In this document: positions 24,632 to 32,713 of the stretch, piece by piece
Layout: each line of letters opens with the position of its first letter
Numbering within the stretch: position 1 is the first letter of the stretch
DNA from: WHSW01 sp963821345
GTDB taxonomy: Bacteria; Actinomycetota; Thermoleophilia; Solirubrobacterales; 70-9
Length of the DNA stretch: 64,000 bases
NCBI GenBank assembly: GCA_963821345.1
Contig: CAWGDM010000012.1
Coordinates: 248,001-312,000, forward strand
Reading direction: 5' to 3'
Program-made: the position numbers and the translations under genes
The notes under the pieces: generated by a model
What the model was told of the DNA's origin: nothing
Database searches by the model: none
The model's input: only the letters and a program-made list of their open reading frames with translations

Positions 24632-25402
24632 TCTCTGAGCGCGCGGCTCGAGGCGGTCGCGCTCGCCGGCCTGCCGGAGGTCGGCGAGGGGGACGACCTC
24701 GGCGCGCTGATCGCGGCGGCGGCCGAGCGGGCCGGCGCCGGGCTCGGCGACGGCGCGATCGTGGTCATCTCCCAGAAGGTCGTCTCGAAGGCCGAGGGGC
24801 GGCTGCGCGAGCTGGCGGCGGTGACGCCGGGTGAGCGGGCGCTCGAGCTCGCCGCCGAGACCGGGCGCGACCCGCGGCTGGTCGAACTGGTGCTGGGCGA
24901 GTCGGCACGGGTGCTGCGGGCGACGCCGGCGGCGCTGATCGTCGAGACCCACGCGGGCTGGGTCTGCGCCAACGCCGGGATCGACTCGTCGAACGTCCCC
25001 GGCGCCGAGACCGTCGCCCTGCTCCCGGTGGACGCGGACCAGTCGGCGCGGAGGATCCGCGCCGAGCTCGCGATCGCGGGCGCCGGGCGCCCCGGCGTCC
25101 TGATCGCCGACAGCTTCGGGCGCCCGTGGCGACTCGGTCAGACCGAGGTCGCGATCGGGGCGGCGGGGGTGTTGGTCGTCGACGACTGGCGCGGGCGCCG
25201 CGACGCCCACGGCAATGAGCTGGCAGCGACCGCGATCGCCGCCGCCGATCAGCTCGCCGCGGTCGCCGACCTGGTCCGGGTCAAGGACTCGCTCTGCCCG
25301 GCGATCGCCATCCGTGGCGCCGAGCGACTGTGGACCGAGGAGGATGGCCCGGGCGCCGCGGCGGCGCTGCAACGCCCGCCCGGCGAGGACCTCTTCCGCT
25401 GA
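24584..25402 (+). CDS. cofE: F420-0:gamma-L-glutamyl ligase
   Basis: 272 residues, CofE/FbiB N-terminal type. ALAGLPEVGEGDDLGALI begins the domain near residue 26. IVVISQKVVSKAEGR, ANAGIDSSNVPG and LIADSFGRPWRLGQTEVAIG are the nucleotide and metal motifs. It adds gamma-linked glutamates to F420-0. There is no C-terminal nitroreductase domain as in mycobacterial FbiB. The first 16 codons from GTG 24584 are made of the 48-nt repeat (copy C), giving an unusual basic N-terminal extension. Confidence 0.92.
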   Translation: MRRSKAKPSRAAVEAPSLSARLEAVALAGLPEVGEGDDLGALIAAAAERAGAGLGDGAIVVISQKVVSKAEGRLRELAAVTPGERALELAAETGRDPRLVELVLGESARVLRATPAALIVETHAGWVCANAGIDSSNVPGAETVALLPVDADQSARRIRAELAIAGAGRPGVLIADSFGRPWRLGQTEVAIGAAGVLVVDDWRGRRDAHGNELAATAIAAADQLAAVADLVRVKDSLCPAIAIRGAERLWTEEDGPGAAAALQRPPGEDLFR

Positions 25403-25411
25403 ACCGCGGGC

Positions 25412-25828
25412 TCAGCCGTGCTCGTGCTTGTCCATCGGCGGCATCGCGCCGCCCTCATCGGTGAAGTCCGGGGCGACGTACGCCTGGCCCGGTGACCCGC
25501 CGACCGCGAGCACCCGGGCGGGCTCGGAGCCGGTGATGATCTTGCGCTTCTCGGCCGGTCCGACCCGGACCCAGACGCCGGGCTCGAGCTCGTGCTCCTC
25601 GCCGCCCGGCCCCCCAACCCGCAGCGTCGCCCGGCCGCTGAGCAGGGTGTAGACCTCCTCCTGGTGGTCGTGGGCCTGGTCGTGCTCGGGATAGGCGCCG
25701 AAGTCCGGCGGCAGGTCCATGACCGCAAGCCCGAACGAGCTCACGCCGAGCCCGGCACGAGCGCGGCGGAAGCCGCCTCCGAAGATCGCCTCGAAGTCCT
25801 CGACCTGCTTGACCGTGACGTCGGCCAT
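25412..25828 (-). CDS. Cupin-domain protein (tandem copy 2)
   Basis: 138 residues. A double-stranded beta-helix with a metal-type motif: YPEHDQAHDHQEEVYTLLSG (His, His, Glu), with the later strand holding GVWVRVGPAEKR. Starts MADVTVKQVEDFEAIFGG, nearly the same as the next gene, so the two arose by tandem duplication. C-terminal KHEHG tail. The function of such single-domain cupins (binding, isomerase, dioxygenase) is not predictable. It lies 6 nt after copy 1 on the same strand. Confidence 0.78.
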   Translation of the reverse strand: MADVTVKQVEDFEAIFGGGFRRARAGLGVSSFGLAVMDLPPDFGAYPEHDQAHDHQEEVYTLLSGRATLRVGGPGGEEHELEPGVWVRVGPAEKRKIITGSEPARVLAVGGSPGQAYVAPDFTDEGGAMPPMDKHEHG

Positions 25829-25834
25829 CGGCCC

Positions 25835-26236
25835 CTAGCCGGACTGGGCGGCCATCGGGTCGGGCACGCCCTCCTCGGTGAAGCCGACGATCTCGTAGGC
25901 GCTCCCGGGAACCCCGGCCAGCGCCAGGATCACGGCGCCCTCCTCGCCGGTGGTCAGCATCCGCTTCTCGTTCGGGCCGACGCGCGCGAACACACCGGGC
26001 TCGAGATCGTGCTCCTCGTCGCCGGCGCGCAGGTGGGCGCGGCCTTGGAGCACGATGTAGACCTCCTCCTGCCCGCCGTCGGAGTGGTCGTGCTCCGGGT
26101 AGCGGTCGGCGTTCGGGGGAAACCGCAGTACCTGCATCCCGAACGAGGTGACGCCGAGGCCGGCACGCGCCTTCAGCATCGCCCCTCCGAAGGTGGCCTC
26201 GAAGTCCTCCGTGCGCTTCACGGTCACGTCCGCCAT
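25835..26236 (-). CDS. Cupin-domain protein (tandem copy 1)
   Basis: 133 residues, paralogue of the following gene. It shares MADVTVK, EDFEA and RAGLGV.SFG, and the cupin motif YPEHDHSDGGQEEVYIVL with metal-type His and Glu residues. ATG 26236 follows AGGAGGAGAG, a strong ribosome site; the longer upstream frame is discarded. Both cupins precede no obvious enzyme partner, and the alcohol dehydrogenase gene lies 10 nt upstream on the same strand. Confidence 0.78.
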   Translation of the reverse strand: MADVTVKRTEDFEATFGGAMLKARAGLGVTSFGMQVLRFPPNADRYPEHDHSDGGQEEVYIVLQGRAHLRAGDEEHDLEPGVFARVGPNEKRMLTTGEEGAVILALAGVPGSAYEIVGFTEEGVPDPMAAQSG

Positions 26237-26246
26237 CTCTCTCCTC

Positions 26247-27206
26247 CTAGGGTCGCAGGACCGCCGCGCCCCGAACCCTACCCCCGCGCAGCTCGGCCAG
26301 CGCGTGATCTGCGTCACCCAAGGGGAACTCGGCGATCTCGGCCCGCACGCCCGCCTCGCGCGCGAGCGGCAGGAACCGCTCGCCGTCTTCGCGCGTGAGG
26401 TTGGCGACCGAGCGGATCTGGCGCTCGCCCCAGAGGTCGGCGTACGGGAACGAGGGGATGTCGCTCATGTGGATGCCGGCGCAGACCACAACTCCCGCGG
26501 GCGCGAGCGCCCGCAGCGCCTTCGGCACCAGAGCGCCGTCGGGGGCGAAGACGATCGCCGCGTCGAGCGGCTCGGGGACTTCGTCCGCGGTCCCGGCCCA
26601 CTCGGCCCCGAGCCCGCGCGCGAACTCGACCTTCTCCGGTTCGGCGGAGCGGCTGATCGCGAACACCCGCCGTCCCTCGTGGGCGGCCACCTGGCAGACC
26701 AGGTGGGCGGAGGCGCCGAAGCCGTAGAGGCCGAGCCGCTCGGCGTCGCCGCACATGCGCAGCGCCCGGTAGCCGATCATCCCCGCGCACAGCAGCGGCG
26801 CCGTCTCGGCCCCCGCGTCGGCGGCCAGCGCCATGCAGAAGCGCTCGTCGGCGGTCACCAGTTCGGCGTAGCCGCCGTCGCGGGTGTAGCCCGTGAACAG
26901 CGCTCGCTCGCAGAGGTTCTCGCGCCCCGAGCGGCAGTAGCGGCACTCGCCGCAGGCCCAGCCGAGCCAGGGAACCCCGACCCGGTCGCCCGGCGACCAG
27001 CGCCCGCCGCCGCCGAGCACCTCGGCGACGACCTGGTGGCCGAGGACCAGCGGCAGCTTCGGCTCCCCGAGCTCGCCGTCGACGATGTGCAGGTCGGTGC
27101 GACAGACGCCGCAGGCGATCACCCGCAGCAGGACCTCGCCCGGTCCGGTCTCGGGGTCCGCGAGCTCGGCCGGCTCGAGCGGCCGGCCCGGGGCTTCGAG
27201 CACCAT
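26247..27206 (-). CDS. Zinc-dependent alcohol dehydrogenase (MDR family)
   Basis: 319 residues. Catalytic zinc: ACGVCRTDLHI and LGHQVVAEV. Structural zinc: CGECRYCRSGRENLC, with four cysteines. The coenzyme domain has YGFGASAHLVCQVA, where the usual GxGxxG loop is GFGASA, a variant seen in the AdhA-like branch. Somewhat short for the family (340-350). ATG 27206 is preferred, with GGAGG 9 nt upstream. Probably NAD(P)H-dependent oxidation of an alcohol; substrate unknown. Confidence 0.88.
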   Translation of the reverse strand: MVLEAPGRPLEPAELADPETGPGEVLLRVIACGVCRTDLHIVDGELGEPKLPLVLGHQVVAEVLGGGGRWSPGDRVGVPWLGWACGECRYCRSGRENLCERALFTGYTRDGGYAELVTADERFCMALAADAGAETAPLLCAGMIGYRALRMCGDAERLGLYGFGASAHLVCQVAAHEGRRVFAISRSAEPEKVEFARGLGAEWAGTADEVPEPLDAAIVFAPDGALVPKALRALAPAGVVVCAGIHMSDIPSFPYADLWGERQIRSVANLTREDGERFLPLAREAGVRAEIAEFPLGDADHALAELRGGRVRGAAVLRP

Positions 27207-27316
27207 CGCGCGCACCCTCCCATCTTCTCGCGCCGACAACCCCCGCGCCGGTTCGGTCCGACGATGGGGGGAGCATCCGTTCGCCAGGGTCGAACCGTGG
27301 ACCCAAGGAGGTTCCC

Positions 27317-27988
27317 GTGGAAACAGATCGCTACGCACGCTATGGCGCCGCGACCGGCGTCCTGGCGGTGATCTTCATCATCGCCGGCTTCGGGATCGGG
27401 GCGTCGGGCCTGCCCGACCTCGACGCCGCTGCGGACGAGTGGCTGACGTTCGTCGGCGACAACCAGAGCCAGATCCAGATCGGCGCTGCGCTCGCGGCGA
27501 TCGGGGTCTTCTTCTTGATCTGGTTCCTGGGCAGCCTGCGTAGCGCTTTGCAGGCGGCCGAGGGAGGAAGCGGACGCCTGGCGGCGATCGCCTACGGAGG
27601 TGGACTGGTCGCCGCGGCGGCGCTGGTGGTGACGCTGACCGCGTTCGACGCTGCGGCCTTCCGCACCGATGCCAGCGCGGACGTCGTCCGTGGGCTGTTC
27701 GACCTCAGCACTGTGAGCGCGGCCCCGGCGTTCGCCGGCGCGACCGCGCTGTTCACCGCAACCGCGATCGTCGGCTACCGGTATCGCCCGTTTGCGGCAC
27801 CCGTCGCCGGGTTCGCCGCGCTTGCAGCGATCTCACAACCGCTGGCTCTGGGCGCGGGTGCCGCCGACAGCGGCGCGTTCTCCGGTGAGGGCGCGCTCGG
27901 GCTCTACCTGCCGGTGCTCACATTTGCGCTCAGCGTGGTGATCCTGAGCGTGGTGCTGACCCGCCAGGCGGGCGCGGGCGCTCAGTAG
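27317..27988 (+). CDS. Multi-spanning membrane protein of unknown function
   Basis: 223 residues with about six hydrophobic segments: GVLAVIFIIAGFGIG near 14-28, then IGAALAAIGVFFLIWFLGSL, YGGGLVAAAALVVTLTAF, ATALFTATAIVGY, AAPVAGFAALAAIS and LPVLTFALSVVILSVVL. AGGAGGT at 27306-27312 precedes GTG 27317. The 3' end overlaps the fbiC stop by 7 nt, convergently. No family is recognised; similar proteins are common and uncharacterised in actinobacteria. Confidence 0.65.
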   Translation: METDRYARYGAATGVLAVIFIIAGFGIGASGLPDLDAAADEWLTFVGDNQSQIQIGAALAAIGVFFLIWFLGSLRSALQAAEGGSGRLAAIAYGGGLVAAAALVVTLTAFDAAAFRTDASADVVRGLFDLSTVSAAPAFAGATALFTATAIVGYRYRPFAAPVAGFAALAAISQPLALGAGAADSGAFSGEGALGLYLPVLTFALSVVILSVVLTRQAGAGAQ

Positions 27989-30171
27989 GTCTCGACGATC
28001 TCGTACAGCGTCGTCCGCTGCGCCGGGGTCCGCCCGCCCCGGCGCGCGGCCGCGATCAGGTCGGCGGGCTCGAGGCGAACGCCGTGCTGGGAGCCGGCCA
28101 TCCGGGAGATGTTCTCCTCCATCAGCGTGCCCCCGAGGTCGTTGACCCCCCACCGCAGGCTCTCGGTCGCCGCCTCGACCCCCATCTTCACCCAACTCGC
28201 CTGCAAGTTGCGGACCGAGCGCCCGAGCGCCAGCCGGAAGGCGGCGGTGTGCTTGAGGTTCTCGTCCGCCGAGATCTCCTCGATCCCGTGGGTGCGCCCG
28301 AGCAGGGTCTGGAAGGGGATGAAGCTGAGCGGCACGAACTCGGTGATCCCGCCGGTGCGCTCCTGCAGCTCGCGGACCACCCGCATGTGGCGGGCCAGCT
28401 CCCAGGGCTCCTCGATGTGGCCGAACATCACGGTCGAGGTCGAGCGCAACCCGGAGCGATGGCAGGCCTCGATGATCTCGACCCAGCGCCCGGCCGGCAG
28501 CTTGTTGGGCGAGATCCGCGCCCGGACGCCGTCGTCCAGCACCTCGGCGGCCGTCCCCGGGGTCGAGCCCAGCCCGCACTCGCGCAGGTAATCGAACACG
28601 GCGTCGGGGCTCTTGCCCGAGCGCTCGCACATGAAGTGGATCTCCATCGGCGAGTAGGCGTGCAGGTGTAGCTGCGGAGCCGTCTGCTTGGCGAGTTCCA
28701 GCCAGCGCCCGTAGTGCTCGAGCGTGTAGTCGGGGTGGATGCCGCCCTGCATGCAGATCTCGGTCGCCCCGAACTCGACCGCGTCGGCGATCCGCGCCTG
28801 GAAGTCGTCCTCGCTCACGTGGTAGGCGTCGGGCGAGCGCTTGCCCTGGCCGAAGCCGCAGAACGCGCAGCCGACGACGCAGACGTTGGTGAAGTTGATG
28901 TTGCGGTTGACGACGAAGGTCGCGGTCTCGCCCGCGAGCTCGGCCCGCAGTCCGTCGGCCGCGGCGCGCATCGCCTCGATCACCTCGGGACGCGTCTCCG
29001 CGAACAGCGCCGTGAGCTCGTCCTCGGTCAGCGGCTCTCCGGCCCGCCCGAGCTCGATCGCCCGCGGCGCCAGCTCGGGATCGATCTCGCGCTCGGTGCG
29101 CCGGCCCGACCCTCGCCGTGGGATGAAGCTCCAGTACTTGAGCTTGACCGCGTCGAGCACCCCCTGCTCGAGCCACTCGGGGCCGAGGTACTGCGGGTAG
29201 GTGCAGAGGCGCTCGGTGAGCGCGTAGCCATGGCCCTTGAGCCGCTTGCGGACCTGATGCGGACTCGGGAAGGCGTGCTCCGGCGAGATGTGGTCGCCGT
29301 TTGCGGAGAGGCCACCGAGGTCGGTCGCCCCGGCCTCGACCAGATCGAGCCACCAGTCGCTGAGGTTCGGCGGGACCTGGACGCCGACGTCGGGCATCAG
29401 GCGCTTCGACTCGCGGACAAGGCGCTTCATCTCCTCCAAGGTGACGTCCGAAGCCCACTGGGGCATCGGCTCCTCGTTGCCCAGCGGCGATCCGTCACCG
29501 CCCCAGCGCTCCTTCGACGCGGCGTCCGCGATGTCGGCGACCTCCCGGCCGTAGTACCGCGGGTGCGGCACGAAGTTTTGGAGGATCACCTCCTGTACGT
29601 GGCCGTACTCGGCGTGGACCGCCGCGATCGCCTCGAGCGCCTGGACGCGCTCGTCCGGTGTCTCGCCGATGCCGACGAGGATCCCCGTTGTGAACGGGAT
29701 CCGCAGTTCGCCGGCGGCGCGGATCGTCTCCAGCCGGCGTTCGGGGTGCTTGGTCGGCGACCCCTGATGGACGACGAGGTCGGGGTTGGTCGACTCGAGC
29801 ATCAGGCCCTGGGAGGCGGTCACCTCGCGCAGCCGCGCGAGGTCATCGCGCGAGAGCACCCCGAGGTTGGTGTGCGGCAGCAGGCCGCGCTCCAGCGCCC
29901 GCTCGCAGGCCCAGGCGACGTAGGAGACGAAGTCCGCGTGCCCGTACTCGGCGAGCCGCCCGGCCACCTCTGGATTGACCTCGGGCAGCTCGCCGGTCAG
30001 CACCAGCAGTTCCTTGGCGTTGCGGCGCACCGCGTCGTCGAGGCGCTGCTCGACCTCCTCAGGCGAGTAGAGGTGCGCCCTGTGGGTCGCGAACGCGCAG
30101 TACTTGCAGTAGCAGCGGCAGGTCCGCGACAACGAGAGCGTGTAGTTGCGCGAGAAGGTGACCCGCCTCAC
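27982..30171 (-). CDS. fbiC: FO synthase (CofG-CofH fusion), F420 synthesis
   Basis: 729 residues, two radical SAM domains. The N-terminal CofG half has CRCYCKYC (C-x3-C-x2-C) near residue 18. The C-terminal CofH half has NINFTNVCVVGCAFCGFGQ near 420. It makes the deazaflavin FO from a diaminouracil and tyrosine. HLHAYSPMEIHFMCER is a CofH signature. GTG 30171 is chosen: it lies 11 nt after the aquaporin stop and leaves the start close to the first cysteines. Known FbiC proteins are often about 100 residues longer at the N terminus. Apparently co-transcribed with the aquaporin gene, and 2.6 kb from cofE on the opposite strand. Confidence 0.93.
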   Translation of the reverse strand: MRRVTFSRNYTLSLSRTCRCYCKYCAFATHRAHLYSPEEVEQRLDDAVRRNAKELLVLTGELPEVNPEVAGRLAEYGHADFVSYVAWACERALERGLLPHTNLGVLSRDDLARLREVTASQGLMLESTNPDLVVHQGSPTKHPERRLETIRAAGELRIPFTTGILVGIGETPDERVQALEAIAAVHAEYGHVQEVILQNFVPHPRYYGREVADIADAASKERWGGDGSPLGNEEPMPQWASDVTLEEMKRLVRESKRLMPDVGVQVPPNLSDWWLDLVEAGATDLGGLSANGDHISPEHAFPSPHQVRKRLKGHGYALTERLCTYPQYLGPEWLEQGVLDAVKLKYWSFIPRRGSGRRTEREIDPELAPRAIELGRAGEPLTEDELTALFAETRPEVIEAMRAAADGLRAELAGETATFVVNRNINFTNVCVVGCAFCGFGQGKRSPDAYHVSEDDFQARIADAVEFGATEICMQGGIHPDYTLEHYGRWLELAKQTAPQLHLHAYSPMEIHFMCERSGKSPDAVFDYLRECGLGSTPGTAAEVLDDGVRARISPNKLPAGRWVEIIEACHRSGLRSTSTVMFGHIEEPWELARHMRVVRELQERTGGITEFVPLSFIPFQTLLGRTHGIEEISADENLKHTAAFRLALGRSVRNLQASWVKMGVEAATESLRWGVNDLGGTLMEENISRMAGSQHGVRLEPADLIAAARRGGRTPAQRTTLYEIVETY

Positions 30172-30181
30172 GCGTGTGACG

Positions 30182-30970
30182 TTACTTGTTGCGCTCCCGG
30201 ACCTCGGCGTCCTTGACCGCCTGGGCGACCCCGCGGACGTCCGAGGTCGGCGGCTCGGCGCCCTCCGCATACTGCGGACCGGCGATCACGAACCTGTAGA
30301 TCCCGAACGCGAGCAACGCGCCGACGATCGGCCCGAAGATGTAGGGCCAGCTGTCGCTGAAGCCGTTGAAGGCGTCGCCGATCAGCGCCGGGCCGAACCA
30401 GCGGGCCGGGTTGAACGAACCGCCGGTCAGCGGGCCGAAGATCATCACCGCGAAGCCGAGCGTGGTGCCGATCGCCCACGGGGCCCACTCCTGGCGGGCG
30501 CGCGGGTTCATCGCCACGGCGCAGACCGCGAGCACGAGCAGGAACGTGCCGAGGCCCTCGACCACGAAGGCCGCGAACGGGCCCGCGATCAGCGGGCTGA
30601 TCGAGACGGCCCCGTAATCTGCCGCCCGGCCCTCGTCCAGCAGGATCGCCTTGACGAGCAGTGCCCCGAGCACCGCACCCGAGAGCTGGGCGAGGATGTA
30701 GACGACCGCGTCAACCGGGTCGATCCGCTTCATCGCCGCCGCGGCGATCGTGATCGCCGGGTTGAAATGCCCGCCGCTGACCTGTCCGAAGGCGATGATC
30801 AGCAGGAAGAGCGCAAACGCGTGGACGAGACCGATGACCGCGAAGTCCGAGCCGGTCTGCGACGCGGCGCCGGTGGACAAATAGAGGCTGACAACGGTGC
30901 CGATCACGAAGACCAGGAACAGCGTCCCGATCAACTCGGCGATGTAAGCCGCAAGGCCTCGATCCTGCAC
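30182..30970 (-). CDS. Aquaporin / MIP family channel
   Basis: 262 residues, six membrane segments and two NPA half-helices: GGHFNPAITIA in loop B and GGSFNPARWFGP in loop E. The Arg after the second NPA is present. The other selectivity residues cannot be assigned safely, so water versus glycerol is unclear. GTG 30970 has AGGAGGAG upstream. It is directly followed by fbiC, an unusual partner. Confidence 0.92.
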   Translation of the reverse strand: MQDRGLAAYIAELIGTLFLVFVIGTVVSLYLSTGAASQTGSDFAVIGLVHAFALFLLIIAFGQVSGGHFNPAITIAAAAMKRIDPVDAVVYILAQLSGAVLGALLVKAILLDEGRAADYGAVSISPLIAGPFAAFVVEGLGTFLLVLAVCAVAMNPRARQEWAPWAIGTTLGFAVMIFGPLTGGSFNPARWFGPALIGDAFNGFSDSWPYIFGPIVGALLAFGIYRFVIAGPQYAEGAEPPTSDVRGVAQAVKDAEVRERNK

Positions 30971-31021
30971 TTGAATACTCCTCCTCAGGTGGGGTGCGCG
31001 CGGCAGTGTATAGAGCCGCGC

Positions 31022-31558
31022 TCAGCTGCGACGCGGGGCGTCGTGCTCCATCTGCAGCCGGCGCGCGTCGGCGATCACCTCGAGCGCGTCCTCGCGCGAG
31101 CGCCAGCCGTCGACCTGGACCTGCTTGCCCTCGAGCTGCTTGTAGACGGAGAAGAAGTGGGTGATCTCGCGCTGCAGCTGCTCGGGAATGTCCTCGAGCG
31201 TCTCGGCGTGGTTCCAGCCCGGGTCGTGGGTCGGGACGCAGACGACCTTGTCGTCCTCGCCCTTCTCGTCCTGCATCACGAACAGGGCAATCGGCTTGAC
31301 CGGGATCACGCAGCCCGGGAAGGTCGGCTCCGAGACGCAGACCATCGCGTCGAGCGGGTCGCTGTCGCGCCCTCGGTGGCCCATCAGGAAGCCGTAGTCG
31401 GTCGGGTAGACCATCGACGAGGAGAGGAACCGGTCGAGCACCAGCTGGCCGATCCCCTCGTCGTACTCGTACTTGTTGCGGCTCCCCTTCGGAATCTCGA
31501 CGTAGACGAGCAGCTCGCCGGTGACCGGATGCTCGTCGGTGTAGGTGTGGTCGGTCAC
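31022..31558 (-). CDS. ppa: Inorganic pyrophosphatase, family I
   Basis: 178 residues. The soluble family I signature is seen: EIPKGSRNKYEYD near 22-34, then VYPTDYGFLMGHRGRDSDPLDAMV with the catalytic Asp triad. HFFSVYKQLEGKQVQVDGW ends the domain. It hydrolyses pyrophosphate, pulling biosynthetic reactions. GTG 31558 stands 7 nt after a TAGCCT box (minus strand 31571-31566), a leaderless start that overlaps the -10 of the divergent lipoprotein gene. Confidence 0.95.
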   Translation of the reverse strand: MTDHTYTDEHPVTGELLVYVEIPKGSRNKYEYDEGIGQLVLDRFLSSSMVYPTDYGFLMGHRGRDSDPLDAMVCVSEPTFPGCVIPVKPIALFVMQDEKGEDDKVVCVPTHDPGWNHAETLEDIPEQLQREITHFFSVYKQLEGKQVQVDGWRSREDALEVIADARRLQMEHDAPRRS

Positions 31559-31565
31559 CCCGCAA

Positions 31566-31575
31566 AGGCTATCCT
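31566..31575. promoter_or_regulatory. Overlapping divergent -10 boxes (ppa and NMT1-like lipoprotein)
   Basis: Plus-strand TATCCT at 31570-31575 is 9 nt before ATG 31585. Minus-strand TAGCCT at 31571-31566 is 7 nt before GTG 31558. The two boxes share two bases, so polymerase cannot occupy both. Confidence 0.5.
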
Positions 31576-31584
31576 CGCCCGCGC

Positions 31585-32554
31585 ATGAGACGGGTCGCCG
31601 CGCCGCTGGCGGCCGTCCTCGCCGCCTTGGCGCTGTTCGCCTGCGGCGACGACGGTGCTGAACCGGGCGCCTCTGACGAGGCGACCCTGGTGCTCGACTT
31701 CACCCCCAACGCGGTCCACTCCGGGATCTACGAGGCGCAGGCGAGCGGCGCCTACGACGACGCCGGGGTGTCGCTGACGGTCCGCGAGCCGTCGGCGTCG
31801 ACCGACGCGCCGAAGCTGCTCGAGGCAGGGCGCGCCGAGTTCGCGATCCTCGACATCCACGACCTGGCCCTGGCGCGCGCGCGGGGCCTCGACCTGGTCG
31901 GGGTCGGGGCGATCGTCCACCGGCCGCTGGCCGCCGTGATCGCCGCGCGACCGCGACGCGGTCCGCACCCCGGCCGACCTCGAGGGGGCCACGGTCGGGG
32001 TCACCGGCCTGCCCTCCGACGACGCGGTGCTCGACTCCGTGCTCGAGGCGGCCGGCGCCGACCCCGACGCGGTCGACCGCCAGACGATCGGCTTCAACGC
32101 GGTCGCCGCGCTGGCCGCCGGCAAGGTCGACGCCGCGACCGCGTTCTGGAACGCGGAGGGCGTCGCCCTGCGCCGCCAGGGCGTGCCGACGCGCGAGTTC
32201 CGGGTCGACGACTTCGACGCCCCCGTCTACCCGGAGCTGGTCCTGACCACCACCCGCGAGACGCTGACCGAGGATCCCGAGCTGGTCGCGGCGGTGGTCG
32301 AGGCGACCGGTCAGGGCTACGACGATGTCGTCAAAGACCCCGAGTCGGCGCTCGACGACCTGGTCGCCGCGGTTCCCGATCTCGATCGCGGCGACCAGCG
32401 CGCCCAGCTCGAGGCCCTGCTCGAAGCCGACGCGCTCGGCCCCGGGGTCGCGCTCGAGCGGCGCCCGCTGGAGGCCTGGGCCGCCTGGGAGGCGGCCCAC
32501 GGAATCGTCGCCAAGCCACCCGCGGTGGCGCAGGCCTTCGCCCTGGACGGTTAG
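31585..32554 (+). pseudogene. NMT1/THI5-like periplasmic binding lipoprotein, one +1 frameshift
   Basis: The span codes for about 322 residues. A lipoprotein signal ends at ALFAC (about 19-23). Then comes LVLDFTPNAVHSGIY, the start of the NMT1/SsuA-like fold that binds pyrimidine, thiamin precursors or sulfonates. AEFAILDIHDLALA and, in the second frame, GFNAVAALAAGKVDAATAFWN complete it. The break near 31946 is cured by removing one base. No permease or ATPase gene is adjacent. Leaderless ATG 31585. Confidence 0.78.
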
Positions 32555-32713
32555 GCAAGCCCCGCAGGGCTCAAGCACGCGTGCCCAGGCGTCGATGAGC
32601 GTCCTGGAGGTGTACGCGGTGTCGACGCGATTCCAACCGACGCACAGCAACCGGGAGGCGATCCCGGCGCGCTCGCGGCTGCTCGTCCCCGCCGCGGCGA
32701 CCTGCGGCCTGCT

